Assembly (NCBI RefSeq): GCF_000829055.1
Contig: NZ_AP012544.1
Coordinates: 310,001 to 374,000, forward strand
From: Lacticaseibacillus casei DSM 20011 = JCM 1134 = ATCC 393
GTDB lineage: Bacteria; Bacillota; Bacilli; Lactobacillales; Lactobacillaceae
DNA: 64,000 nucleotides
Direction of reading: 5' to 3'
Shown here piece by piece: positions 51,322 through 59,024 of the stretch (positions are counted from its first letter, which is position 1; every line of letters starts with the position of its first letter). The notes beneath the pieces are model-generated. The model was not told the DNA's origin. It saw only the letters and a list, made by a program, of their open reading frames with translations, and did not search any database. Position numbers and translations under genes: made by a program.

Positions 51322-52251
51322 ATGGTGACAGCAGCAGATAATATTACAGGTTTGATTGGCAACACCCCGTTACTCAAGTTAAATCGCGTTGTACCTGAAG
51401 GCGCAGCTGATGTTTATGTAAAGCTTGAATTCTTCAATCCCGGTGGTTCCGTGAAGGATCGGATCGCGCTGGCAATGATTGAAGATGCTGAATACAAAGG
51501 CGTTTTAAAGCCCGGTGGCACGATTGTCGAACCGACTTCCGGTAACACAGGTATTGGCCTTGCTCTGGTTGCGGCAGCGAAGGGTTATCATCTGATCATC
51601 ACGATGCCAGAAACCATGAGTGTCGAGCGCCGGGCGTTGATGCGCGGCTATGGAGCTGAATTGATTTTGACCCCGGGTGCGGACGGCATGCCGGGCGCGA
51701 TCAAAAAGGCCGAGGTACTTAGCAAAGAAAATGGCTACTTCCTGCCGATGCAATTTCAGAATCCCGCCAACCCAGATGTAAACGAACGCACCACCGGCCA
51801 GGAAATCATCCGCTCATTTGACGGCGGCACGCCGGACGCGTTTGTTGCAGGCGTTGGGACAGGCGGCACGTTAACCGGTGTCGGCCGTGCTTTGCGGAAA
51901 ATCAATCCAAACGTCCAGATTTACGCTTTGGAAGCAGCCGAGTCACCAATGCTCAAAGAAGGCCATGGCGGCAAGCACAAAATCCAAGGCATTTCAGCCG
52001 GCTTCATTCCAGATGTCTTGGAGACGAACCTCTATCAAGACATCGTCGAAGTGACAAGCGATCAGGCCATCGACATGGCGCGCCACGTCAGCCATGAAGA
52101 AGGCTTCCTGCCAGGCATTTCAGCGGGTGCCAACATTTTCGGCGCCATTGAAATTGCCAAGAAACTCGGCAAAGGCAAGAGCGTCGCAACCGTTGCACCA
52201 GATAACGGCGAGCGGTATCTGTCGACAGATTTGTTTAAGTTTGATGATTAA
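51322..52251 (+). CDS. cysK: Cysteine synthase A (O-acetylserine thiol-lyase)
   Basis: A 309-residue PLP enzyme that makes cysteine from O-acetylserine and sulfide. The PLP lysine is Lys45 in [10 protein letters not shown], the substrate loop is [12 protein letters not shown], and the phosphate-binding loop is [13 protein letters not shown]. It follows the acyltransferase by 55 bp with its own TATGGAGG site. No cystathionine lyase gene lies between them, unlike some described cysK-ctl-cysE clusters of this group. Confidence 0.95.
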   Translation: MVTAADNITGLIGNTPLLKLNRVVPEGAADVYVKLEFFNPGGSVKDRIALAMIEDAEYKGVLKPGGTIVEPTSGNTGIGLALVAAAKGYHLIITMPETMSVERRALMRGYGAELILTPGADGMPGAIKKAEVLSKENGYFLPMQFQNPANPDVNERTTGQEIIRSFDGGTPDAFVAGVGTGGTLTGVGRALRKINPNVQIYALEAAESPMLKEGHGGKHKIQGISAGFIPDVLETNLYQDIVEVTSDQAIDMARHVSHEEGFLPGISAGANIFGAIEIAKKLGKGKSVATVAPDNGERYLSTDLFKFDD

Positions 52252-52346
52252 GGTCAATGAATGCCGTGCCTAGCTAAACGATGCGTGGGTAGTGGCATTG
52301 TGAGTTCCCATTCTTTGACACTTAGAAGGGGTCAAAAAAGTTCAAT

Positions 52347-52378
52347 CCTTTGATGTTAAAGGAATTGGGCGTTTTTTG
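52347..52378 (+). terminator. Intrinsic terminator of the cys operon
   Basis: CAATCCTTT and AAAGGAATTG form the stem, followed by GGGCGTTTTTTG. Confidence 0.7.
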
Positions 52379-52476
52379 TTTTGGGATGATTTATCGTAAA
52401 CTTTTTGGGTTTTGGGACTAGCTTCGAAGTCAGTCATCACGCCACTGCGTTAAAAGCGCTATAATAAAACTTGTAA

Positions 52477-52548
52477 GTCTCCATGGTGCAATGGATAGCA
52501 TAATGGTCCTCGAAACCACAGATCCGGGTTCGAATCCCGGTGGAGGCA
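52477..52548 (+). tRNA. tRNA, probably Arg (anticodon read as TCG), prophage attachment site
   Basis: The cloverleaf folds: acceptor GTCTCCA pairs with TGGAGGC (one G-U), the T arm is CCGGG-TTCGAAT-CCCGG and the variable loop is short. The anticodon loop reads CCTCGAA in a stem TGGT/ACCA, giving TCG at the anticodon place. Position 33 would then be C instead of the near-universal U, so the anticodon needs checking. CCA is not encoded. A TATAAT-like box lies at 52460-52466. The integrase gene ends 128 bp further on. Confidence 0.85.
52527..52548. other. Probable attL core of the prophage (3' end of the tRNA)
   Basis: Tyrosine integrases commonly use a tRNA 3' half as attB. The integrase faces this tRNA and phage genes continue to the right edge, so the left attachment site should be in the T arm/acceptor region (GGGTTCGAATCCCGG and following). 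The other copy lies outside the window. Confidence 0.5.
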
Positions 52549-52675
52549 TTATTTAGCTTTCTTTAGGTTATTTTAGTTTTTTAAAAAGCTTATGTATCAG
52601 CATTTACAGCAATTTAGGTTTCTTTAGAGTTCCTTTGTTTTTATTTTTCGGGGGACAAAAAGGGGACAAACACAA

Positions 52676-53845
52676 TCACAGCTGATCCATGAATAACACG
52701 GCCTTATGTGCTTCTTGTTTTCTCTGTGAGTCTAACAAATGACCATAGACTTTCATCGTAATAGTCACGTCTGAATGACCCAACCGCTTTGAAATATAAT
52801 AGATGTCGACACCTTTGCTGATCAAGTAGCTGACGTGGCTATGACGCAACCCGTGAAAAGTGATCTGCTTGTTCTCGGGAATTTCAGCTTTGTTCTGAAT
52901 GACGTGCAGGGCTTTGTTACATGCGCTGTCTGTAATCACGTTGTGACGTGGATCACGCATAATCATCTGGTCTTCGTCACGATATCCAGTACGAAGATAA
53001 GATGCTGCTTGTTCCTGATGGATCTTATTAAGAAGCTCAATGACGCTGGGCGATATCTCAATGTCGCGAACTGAAGAATCAGTTTTAGTTGGTTTGAATC
53101 CTGTTCCATACAAATGATCCCAAGAACGCGTAACATGAATGACGCCGAGCTTAGTATCGATGTCAGGCCAAGTTAAAGCCAACACTTCAGATATTCGCAT
53201 GCCAGTCATCGAGCCAATATAAACAGCAAGCGCCCCGATATTGCGGTACGAAGCCCGTTCAATAGCAATTGCTTTAACCTTAGCGAAATCGTGGCTGTCT
53301 AGCACCTTTACTTTCCCACTAGAGCGCACGCCTGATGTCTTCGTTCCAAAGGTGAAATCAGAAAATAGAATGCGTTCATTGATTGCCGCTTTTACCATCC
53401 CACGAACATAGCTGTTCATCTTGGTAACGACATCTTTCGAACGCTCACGTGGCCGCTTTCGTGTGGTTTTCTCCTTGCGATCTTTGCCGGCAGCAAAATC
53501 GTTAATAAATTTCTGCCATTCGATAGGTCGAATAGAATTAAGCTTTCGCCCATCAAATCGGCTCTTTAGGTGCTTTCTAAAAAGCTTGTAACGGTATACA
53601 GTGTTGATTGACTTGCCATTGGTTCGGTATGTTTCAGCCCATTGATCCCAATAATCAAGTAACAGAACGTCTTGTTTTGATGGATCGCCACCACGTTTGA
53701 GGTCATCTTCAACAGCTTCTGCAGCATCTTGAGCAGATGATTTAAGACGATATCCACCGTGTGAAGCGACCAACTGCTTACCGGCGGAGTCCGTATACTT
53801 AACCCGGTATTCCCAATACTTGCCGCGTTTCCTAAATGTTGCCAT
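52676..53845 (-). CDS. int: Phage tyrosine integrase
   Basis: A 389-residue site-specific recombinase. An N-terminal AP2-like arm-binding part (FRKRGKYWEYRVKYTD) is followed by a SAM-like core-binding domain. The catalytic domain has Arg in SMTGMRISEVLAL, HGLRH with the His-Arg pair, and the nucleophilic Tyr in LGHSDVTITMKVYGH near the C terminus. ATG 53845 follows GGAGGA. It is the leftmost phage gene, next to the tRNA. Confidence 0.95.
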   Translation of the reverse strand: MATFRKRGKYWEYRVKYTDSAGKQLVASHGGYRLKSSAQDAAEAVEDDLKRGGDPSKQDVLLLDYWDQWAETYRTNGKSINTVYRYKLFRKHLKSRFDGRKLNSIRPIEWQKFINDFAAGKDRKEKTTRKRPRERSKDVVTKMNSYVRGMVKAAINERILFSDFTFGTKTSGVRSSGKVKVLDSHDFAKVKAIAIERASYRNIGALAVYIGSMTGMRISEVLALTWPDIDTKLGVIHVTRSWDHLYGTGFKPTKTDSSVRDIEISPSVIELLNKIHQEQAASYLRTGYRDEDQMIMRDPRHNVITDSACNKALHVIQNKAEIPENKQITFHGLRHSHVSYLISKGVDIYYISKRLGHSDVTITMKVYGHLLDSQRKQEAHKAVLFMDQL

Positions 53846-53912
53846 GCAATCTTCCTCCTTTTCTGATAAAATTGAGTATACAAAGAGCCTTGTCGCTCCG
53901 AGTAATTGTTTG

Positions 53913-53954
53913 GCGTCTACCCGTTCACTTTAGCCAGTGGGGTAGGCGCTTTTT
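53913..53954 (+). terminator. Plus-strand terminator between int and the membrane-protein gene
   Basis: GCGTCTACCC (53913-53922) pairs with GGGTAGGCGC (53940-53949), followed by TTTTTATTTT. Both flanking genes are on the minus strand, so it would end a short plus-strand RNA starting near 53880-53890; TATACA at 53877-53882 is a possible -10 without a good -35. A second inverted repeat, TCCCCAC/GTGGGGA, lies at 53967-54009. Confidence 0.6.
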
Positions 53955-54019
53955 ATTTTGTATTCATCCCCACTCTCCGGCTTGCACGGGGACGCCGCTT
54001 GCGTGGGGAATAATATATG

Positions 54020-54382
54020 CTAAGCAGCCGCCTTATTGCGAGGGTGCTGTAAGAACAGGAATACAATTGCAATAATCAACAAAACAATAGCTGGAAATGC
54101 CATTGCAGCGGTCAAACCAAAGCAAAGCGAACCAATTACGCCCAAAACACCACCCACTAACGAAATGTTGTGTTTATAGCTTTGCCATAAAGCAAGAGCA
54201 TTTAACACAACGCCAATCCAAGCAACAGCATAGAAGAATGTGGCAGCACCACCAGTTGCATTGGTCTTGTTTGCAGCATCGCTAAATGCGGTTGAAAAGA
54301 TGACGAACCAAGACGAGGCGAAGATAACACATGCAAAAATGTTATAAATGCCAGTCCAAATATTGATCTTGAGCTTCTTCAT
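54020..54382 (-). CDS. Prophage membrane protein
   Basis: A 120-residue protein with four hydrophobic helices (YNIFACVIFASSWFVIF, FFYAVAWIGVVLNALAL, GGVLGVIGSLCFGLTAAMAF, AIVLLIIAIVFLFL). The ATG at 54382 has GGAGGG. It lies between int and the repressor on the lysogeny strand, a position where superinfection-exclusion or other lysogenic-conversion genes are often found. That function is only a positional guess. Confidence 0.7.
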   Translation of the reverse strand: MKKLKINIWTGIYNIFACVIFASSWFVIFSTAFSDAANKTNATGGAATFFYAVAWIGVVLNALALWQSYKHNISLVGGVLGVIGSLCFGLTAAMAFPAIVLLIIAIVFLFLQHPRNKAAA

Positions 54383-54439
54383 AATGAATCCCTCCAAAAA
54401 AATTCAGCTTTTAACGTCGATCAGGGTTTGGACGTAAGA

Positions 54440-55213
54440 TTATTTGAATGCGTATGATCCGACAACTTTACCAATCACATCAATATTGTCGGTTTCGTCC
54501 GCGTAGAAGTCTGGGTAGATACGTTCGCCCGTTTTTTCGTCCACATCATCATTCAATGAACGAAGACACAAACGGTTCTCTTCAAAAATAAGCTTCTTAA
54601 TAAATGTCATACCATTAATATCAACTACCGCGATCATTCCGTTCGTAACGTCTTGCGTTTTCTGAACAAATACGAGCTCACCATCATCATAGGTAGGGTG
54701 CATACTGTCGCCGACAACCTTAAAACAGTAATCGTAGTGAGCTGGAATAGCGCTGTCCGGAATCTTAACTGTATCCATTGGTTCATCGCGATCATCATTA
54801 AAGGCACCATAGCCAGCGGCCACAATGCCATCAACCTCAACATTAAAAGCGGGTTCATCGAGATTACGTTCTACATGCGCCTCATCTAAGCTGACAACGT
54901 TGTCGCGGTTCTGCTGCTCATTGAGCTGCTTTTCAGCGTACGTGTAGACTTTTTGCTGACGTTCAGGGTGGAGTTGAACCACCGTGTCATGAATCTTATC
55001 CACAACGGTGTCAGCTTTCAGACCCATTAAAACTTCTGGTTTAATATTGAGGGCATTCGCTACCTTTGCAACTACTTCAATTGGAACCTTTTCGATGTCT
55101 CCTTTTTCATATCGAAAAACCGTTGATCTAGAGACACCAATTTTGGCGGCAAGAGAATCTGCGCTAATGCCTTTTTGTTTACGAATAGTTTTCATTCGTT
55201 CTCCAACGTTCAT
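54440..55213 (-). CDS. CI-like repressor with HTH and S24 peptidase domain
   Basis: A 257-residue repressor. The Xre-type HTH is MKTIRKQKGISADSLAAKIGVSRSTVFRYEKG (about residues 7-38). The S24/LexA-like part has a cleavage-site-like VAAGYGAF, Ser in VGDSMHPTYDDG and Lys in MTFIKKLIF, so RecA-stimulated self-cleavage is expected on DNA damage. The start at 55213 follows AGGAGGTG. It is divergent from cro, with several operator-like palindromes between them. Confidence 0.92.
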   Translation of the reverse strand: MNVGERMKTIRKQKGISADSLAAKIGVSRSTVFRYEKGDIEKVPIEVVAKVANALNIKPEVLMGLKADTVVDKIHDTVVQLHPERQQKVYTYAEKQLNEQQNRDNVVSLDEAHVERNLDEPAFNVEVDGIVAAGYGAFNDDRDEPMDTVKIPDSAIPAHYDYCFKVVGDSMHPTYDDGELVFVQKTQDVTNGMIAVVDINGMTFIKKLIFEENRLCLRSLNDDVDEKTGERIYPDFYADETDNIDVIGKVVGSYAFK

Positions 55214-55251
55214 ATGTGGCACCTCCTGTATGGCTACAATTATAAACCGAC

Positions 55252-55353
55252 GTCGCAAATTTGCAACAACAAAAGTCGCATATTTGCGATTTTTATATTG
55301 ACATTTGCTTATAAGCGATTTATGCTTAGTTCATCAAGTCGCAGGAATGCGAC
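55252..55353. promoter_or_regulatory. CI/Cro operator array
   Basis: Sixteen-bp palindromes of type GTCGCA-N4-TGCGAC occur at 55252-55267, 55275-55290, 55304-55319 (weaker) and 55338-55353 (perfect halves). They cover the divergent promoter region between repressor and cro. TTGACA at 55298-55303 fits a rightward -35, with the third palindrome just after it. Confidence 0.82.
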
Positions 55354-55370
55354 AGAAAGGAGAATCATAT

Positions 55371-55622
55371 ATGGTTAATGTGAATTTGGATCGTTTAAAG
55401 GGACTTATGACAGAACGACACGTCACTCAAGATTCTCTAGCTTTAGCATTAGGGATCGCAAGAAGCACATTATTTCGGAAAATGCAGCGGGGTGGAAAAG
55501 ACTTCACGGCACAAGAAATATTCAAAATGATGCAATTCATCCCTCTTAGCGATCAGGAAGCAATTGATATTTTTTTAAAGAAAAAAGTCGCAATAACGCG
55601 ACCTAAGGGGATGACGGTATGA
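55371..55622 (+). CDS. Cro-like HTH regulator
   Basis: An 83-residue protein with an HTH near the N terminus (LKGLMTERHVTQDSLALALGIARSTLFRKMQRGGKDF). It begins the rightward early transcript, opposite the CI-like repressor. ATG 55371 has AAAGGAG; earlier in-frame codons overlap the operators. Its last codons contain another operator palindrome, and the stop overlaps the antirepressor start (ATGA). Confidence 0.82.
   Translation: MVNVNLDRLKGLMTERHVTQDSLALALGIARSTLFRKMQRGGKDFTAQEIFKMMQFIPLSDQEAIDIFLKKKVAITRPKGMTV
55587..55602. promoter_or_regulatory. Fifth repressor-type palindrome inside the 3' end of cro
   Basis: GTCGCAATAACGCGAC has the same half-sites as the operators upstream, with one mismatch. 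Its position inside the coding region suggests a distant auxiliary operator for looping or a roadblock on early transcription. Confidence 0.65.
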
Positions 55623-56383
55623 ACGAACTACAACTATTTCAGTTCGAAGATAACCAAATTCGGACTGTCAGCTCCAACGGCATTATCTGGTTTTCAGCAC
55701 CGGATGTTACGAATGCGCTGAAACTAACAAACACAACGGTAGCGTTGAAATCATTAGACGGCGATGAGGTGACTAAGTTTAACTTAGGGGGCTTATCAGG
55801 CGAGACCAATTTCATCAGCGAACCGGGGCTATACAAACTGATTGGTGCTAGTCGAAAACCAGCGGCCAAACGTTTTAACCGTTGGGTAACACATGAAGTT
55901 CTCCCATCAATCCGCAAGCATGGTGCCTACATGACGCCTGAAACGATTGAGAAGGCCATCTATAATCCAGACTTCATTATCAATCTGGCAACACAGCTAA
56001 AGGACGAACAAGCGAAAACAGCGGCACTTACGGCTGATAACGAAACAATGAAGCCTAAAGCGTTGTTTGCAGACGCGGTAGCCACAAGTCACACGACTAT
56101 CTTAGTTGGTGATCTTGCAAAAGTGCTCAAACAGAACGGCGTTGACATTGGTGCCAAGCGGTTGTTCGCCTGGCTGCGTGAGCAAGGCTATCTGATCAAA
56201 CGGATTGGTGCCGACTATAACTCGCCGACACAACGCGCGATGGAGCTAGGCTTGTTCGAGGTCAAGGAAACGGCGATCAGTCACTCGGACGGCCATGTAA
56301 CAGTTCAGAAGACCCCAAAGGTGACCGGAAAAGGCCAGCAGTATTTTATCAACAAGTTTCTGCAAAAGGGGATGACGGTATGA
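55619..56383 (+). CDS. Phage antirepressor (BRO-N and KilAC domains)
   Basis: A 254-residue protein. The first ~100 residues are a BRO-N domain (IRTVSSNGIIWFSAPDVTNAL, EPGLYKLIGASRKPAAKRFNRWVTHEVLPSIRKHG). The C-terminal KilAC/ANT domain has LAKVLKQNGVDIGAKRLFAWLREQGYLIKR. It likely interferes with the CI-like repressor or drives early development. It overlaps cro by 4 bp and the next small gene by 4 bp. Confidence 0.9.
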   Translation: MNELQLFQFEDNQIRTVSSNGIIWFSAPDVTNALKLTNTTVALKSLDGDEVTKFNLGGLSGETNFISEPGLYKLIGASRKPAAKRFNRWVTHEVLPSIRKHGAYMTPETIEKAIYNPDFIINLATQLKDEQAKTAALTADNETMKPKALFADAVATSHTTILVGDLAKVLKQNGVDIGAKRLFAWLREQGYLIKRIGADYNSPTQRAMELGLFEVKETAISHSDGHVTVQKTPKVTGKGQQYFINKFLQKGMTV

Positions 56384-56556
56384 ACGAAGAAAACAAAAAG
56401 CCCCGCACTGATATGGGTAGCACGGGGGTAACTCTTTACACTTGGCGCACTAGTTATCCATTTCCCCCAGCAGTAAAACCGGGAGACCTGGTGACAATCG
56501 TTATTGAGGACGAAGAATTAACCCACACTGTAGGAACCTTTGCTTTCGTCTCCTAA
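56380..56556 (+). CDS. Small phage protein, 58 aa
   Basis: ATG 56380 overlaps the antirepressor stop. The product (MNEENKKPRTDMGSTG...) has a disordered start and a C-terminal beta-like part with PGDLVTIVIEDEE. Its last 39 bases overlap the end of a minus-strand gene. No family recognised; the translational-coupling position supports reality. Confidence 0.55.
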   Translation: MNEENKKPRTDMGSTGVTLYTWRTSYPFPPAVKPGDLVTIVIEDEELTHTVGTFAFVS

Positions 56557-56763
56557 AGGAAGAGTGCTCCATACGGTAAGAACGTTGGACGCTCTTTCAA
56601 CGAGGACCTCTTCTTTACCATCAACAATAAGATTACGAATCATAAAGAATTCATTTCCATCTTTGAATGAGTAGGCACTTTTAATTGCTACATCTTTCGA
56701 AGAAAACACCGCGCCAATATTGCCACTGGTAGGAGCAAATACTTTTTTGTATGGCAAGTCCAT
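56518..56763 (-). CDS. Small phage protein on the opposite strand, 81 aa
   Basis: ATG 56763 follows a perfect AAGGAGGTGAT, the best ribosome site in the region. The product is soluble, beta-rich (KSAYSFKDGNEFFMIRNLIVDGKEEVLVERASNVLTVW) and ends near a Ser/Gly tail. It is the only minus-strand gene in the early right arm and converges on the preceding gene with 39-bp overlap. Expression in the lysogen is possible; function unknown. Confidence 0.65.
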   Translation of the reverse strand: MDLPYKKVFAPTSGNIGAVFSSKDVAIKSAYSFKDGNEFFMIRNLIVDGKEEVLVERASNVLTVWSTLPLGDESKGSYSVG

Positions 56764-56832
56764 TTATATCACCTCCTTCCATCACCAGATAAATTGATTA
56801 TCTGCCAAGGAGAGGCCAAAAGAAAGAAGGAC

Positions 56833-56928
56833 ATGCAAGTGAATGGCGAAGACTTGGGCCGTACTTTCGCAGTCATCGCTATATTTCTTGCAATGCTGTC
56901 TCTGCTATTACAGCAGTTTGTTTTATGA
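56833..56928 (+). CDS. Tiny phage membrane peptide, 31 aa
   Basis: ATG 56833 follows AGAAGGA. The peptide has a polar start (MQVNGEDLGR) and one hydrophobic helix (TFAVIAIFLAMLSLLL). Plausible but supported only by the RBS and shape. Confidence 0.45.
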   Translation: MQVNGEDLGRTFAVIAIFLAMLSLLLQQFVL

Positions 56929-57007
56929 CAAAGGTTTTCTTTAGATATTATCTGTCAGTGCTAAGAACTAGCTACATCCCAGTTATCAATAGAAAGGAGG
57001 AAATGCC

Positions 57008-57364
57008 ATGCCACTGTTGCAGGTTGTTGAAGATGATCAGATTTCAAGCAAAAAGTATTTAGCGGTCGATGAAGAAGAACTGGAAAAGATGATCAAGGAG
57101 AACCAAGAGTTAAAACGCAAGCTAGCAGCACGAGGCATGTGGACGCTCACCACCGCAACAAGCTATGTCGAAGGACATAACAACACGTGGGTAGTTAACA
57201 ATATCTTGAACGTCCCACGCTTCCACAAGTTCTTACAAGATACCGTGGTTTCATATCCACCGCCTGGCAAAAAGGGATATCTGTTTCATCCGAAACCATG
57301 GCTCGAGTTCTTAGACAAATGGTTCCCAGAGATTTCAAGGTCACTTAGAGAGAAGGACAAATAA
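57008..57364 (+). CDS. Phage DUF771-like protein
   Basis: A 118-residue protein with an acidic coiled-coil start (VDEEELEKMIKENQELKRKLAARG). A domain with TLTTATSYVEGHNNTWVVNNIL, PRFHKFLQDTV and FHPKPWLEFLDKWFPE follows, resembling the DUF771 excisionase-like proteins of Lactobacillales phages. ATG 57008 has AAAGGAGG. DNA binding is likely from the family pattern, not proven. Confidence 0.7.
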   Translation: MPLLQVVEDDQISSKKYLAVDEEELEKMIKENQELKRKLAARGMWTLTTATSYVEGHNNTWVVNNILNVPRFHKFLQDTVVSYPPPGKKGYLFHPKPWLEFLDKWFPEISRSLREKDK

Positions 57365-57456
57365 TGATTGGCTATTTACTAATTGCTGGTGGCTTCGGCG
57401 TGATCATTGGTCACTGCTTAGGTCACAGCGGAAATTGGAGGCAGTGGATTGAATGA
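57364..57456 (+). CDS. Tiny phage membrane peptide, 30 aa
   Basis: ATG 57364 overlaps the previous stop by one base. The product (MIGYLLIAGGFGVIIGHCLG...) is a short hydrophobic helix with a polar tail. It overlaps the next ORF. Support is positional only. Confidence 0.45.
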   Translation: MIGYLLIAGGFGVIIGHCLGHSGNWRQWIE

Positions 57457-57601
57457 AGCAGAACGAACCATTGGTGATTTGCTGAAAGAACATAACAAAT
57501 TGACGTTAGACATTATGCGCGGCAACCACACACCAATTGCAAAGATGCTACTTGCCGAGAACGAGAAGCTACGTGCACGACTAGCGATGTTAAGGGGATG
57601 A
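57449..57601 (+). CDS. Small coiled-coil phage protein, 50 aa
   Basis: TTG 57449 lies 7 bp after GGAGG, which itself is inside the preceding ORF. The product begins LNEAERTIGDLLKEHNK and ends with a heptad-like MLLAENEKLRARLAML, a pattern common in small phage early proteins. It stops one base before the next start. Confidence 0.55.
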   Translation: MNEAERTIGDLLKEHNKLTLDIMRGNHTPIAKMLLAENEKLRARLAMLRG

Positions 57602-57602
57602 C

Positions 57603-57809
57603 ATGATGACCAATGAGGAATACGAACGAATTCTAGCCGAAGCGAACCGCCAGATCGCGGCATATCGCAAGGTTGCCACTGACTATGGGCCCGACAATAC
57701 TGATTTCCACCAAACGTATGCGATGGGTCAAGAAGATGGGGCACACGCAATCCTATTCATTATCAAACAAGCCATGAAAAAAGCCGCTGGCCCGCACGCC
57801 AACGACTGA
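57603..57809 (+). CDS. Small phage protein, 68 aa
   Basis: The frame begins ATGATG at 57603; either codon may be used, with AGGGGATG just upstream. The helical sequence (EEYERILAEANRQIAAYRKVATDYG, AHAILFIIKQAMKKAAG) suggests a small soluble helical protein. No function known. Confidence 0.65.
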   Translation: MMTNEEYERILAEANRQIAAYRKVATDYGPDNTDFHQTYAMGQEDGAHAILFIIKQAMKKAAGPHAND

Positions 57810-57827
57810 TAGAAAGGAAAATATTAT

Positions 57828-58313
57828 ATGTCAGTATTATACGACTTAACAGACAAATTGACCAGTTTGCAACGACTGGCAGAAAGTGGCAACGCTGATC
57901 CACAAGCGATTGCTGACACGATGGAAATGGTTGATGGTGACTTTGAAGACAAGGCAGTCGGCTATGTCAAGGTTTACAGATCAATTGAAGCAGACGTCAA
58001 AGAAATCGACGCTGAAATCAGGCGTTTGCAAGAACGAAAGACAAGTGCCAAGAAAAACGCTGCGACAATCAAATCACGATTGGCGCAAGCGATGGTTGAA
58101 ACTGGTCGTGAACACATTCATACACCACTGTTCAGCATTTACACACGCAGAACAATGAGCGTGGAAGCACCAGAAGACCCGAATAAGTTGCCACCAGAGT
58201 TCATTAAGACAACGTTGATGGTCAACAAAGCTGACTTGAAGAAAGCACTACAAGCTGGCCGCGAGGTACCAAACGCGCGACTGGTTGAGAACATCGGACT
58301 GGGGGTGCGGTAG
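57828..58313 (+). CDS. Siphovirus Gp157-family protein
   Basis: A 161-residue protein with a long helix (VKEIDAEIRRLQERKTSAKKNAATIKSRLAQAMVETG) and the C-terminal TRRTMSVEAPEDPNKLPPEFIKTT...VNKADLKKALQAGREVPNARLVEN, the Gp157 pattern. Gp157 of S. thermophilus phage Sfi has been linked to phage resistance, but in this position it belongs to the recombination/replication module. ATG 57828 has GAAAGGA; the next gene starts directly after its stop. Confidence 0.88.
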   Translation: MSVLYDLTDKLTSLQRLAESGNADPQAIADTMEMVDGDFEDKAVGYVKVYRSIEADVKEIDAEIRRLQERKTSAKKNAATIKSRLAQAMVETGREHIHTPLFSIYTRRTMSVEAPEDPNKLPPEFIKTTLMVNKADLKKALQAGREVPNARLVENIGLGVR

Positions 58314-59021
58314 ATGCAGCCAATTAAACATGCATCTGCAATTGATCGAACAAAGAACTGGCGAGTTTTGATTTATGGAAAGCCTGGCGTCGGTAAGACG
58401 TCAGCTATCCGCAATCTTGATGGCAAAACACTCGTGCTAGATCTGGATGACAGTTCAAAAGTGCTATCCGGTGCACCGAACATCGATGTGCAACCATTTG
58501 ACCGAAGCAAACCAAGCGAAGAATGGAAAGAGTTCCTGAAAAATCTGGCTGAGCGTGTTTCCGGATATGACAATCTGGTGATCGACAACGTATCAGCGTT
58601 CGAAAAAGACTGGTTTGTCGAGATGGGCAGGCACAGTAAAAACGGCATTGGCAACGAGCTTCAGGATTACTCAAGATGGACAAATTACTTTGCCCGTATC
58701 ATGACCATGATCTTCATGGACGCACCAGTTAACGTGCTAGTAACCGCTTGGGAGAACACACGAGATGTTACGAGCGAAACTGGACAATCGTTCAGCCAGT
58801 ATGCACCAGCAATTCGTGACAGCGTGCGTGACGGGCTATTAGGCCTGACAGACGTTGTAGGGCGCGTGGTAGTTAATCCCAAGACTGATGGCCGTGGCGT
58901 CATTCTTGAGGGAACTGATGCAATTTTTGCTAAAAACAGATTAGACAATCGGAAGCTAGTACCAATTAACGAGCTATTCAAGTTTGGAAATCAAGAAAAA
59001 TCAGTAAAACAGGAGGACTAA
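58314..59021 (+). CDS. Phage nucleotide-binding protein (AAA/RecA-like ATPase)
   Basis: A 235-residue ATPase. Walker A is YGKPGVGKTSAI (about residues 21-32) and the Walker B-like strand is YDNLVIDNVSAF. VNVLVTAWENTRDVTSETGQSFSQYAPAIRDSVRDGLLG is a conserved block of phage proteins that sit between Gp157 and DUF669. It is thought to act in phage DNA recombination or replication. It begins at the base after the previous stop. Confidence 0.88.
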   Translation: MQPIKHASAIDRTKNWRVLIYGKPGVGKTSAIRNLDGKTLVLDLDDSSKVLSGAPNIDVQPFDRSKPSEEWKEFLKNLAERVSGYDNLVIDNVSAFEKDWFVEMGRHSKNGIGNELQDYSRWTNYFARIMTMIFMDAPVNVLVTAWENTRDVTSETGQSFSQYAPAIRDSVRDGLLGLTDVVGRVVVNPKTDGRGVILEGTDAIFAKNRLDNRKLVPINELFKFGNQEKSVKQED

Positions 59022-59024
59022 AAC

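Noticed and set aside
52477..52548. tRNA-Ser (CGA) reading of the same tRNA
   Set aside because: The loop CTCGAAA would look right, but the anticodon stem does not pair and the long variable arm of tRNA-Ser is missing.
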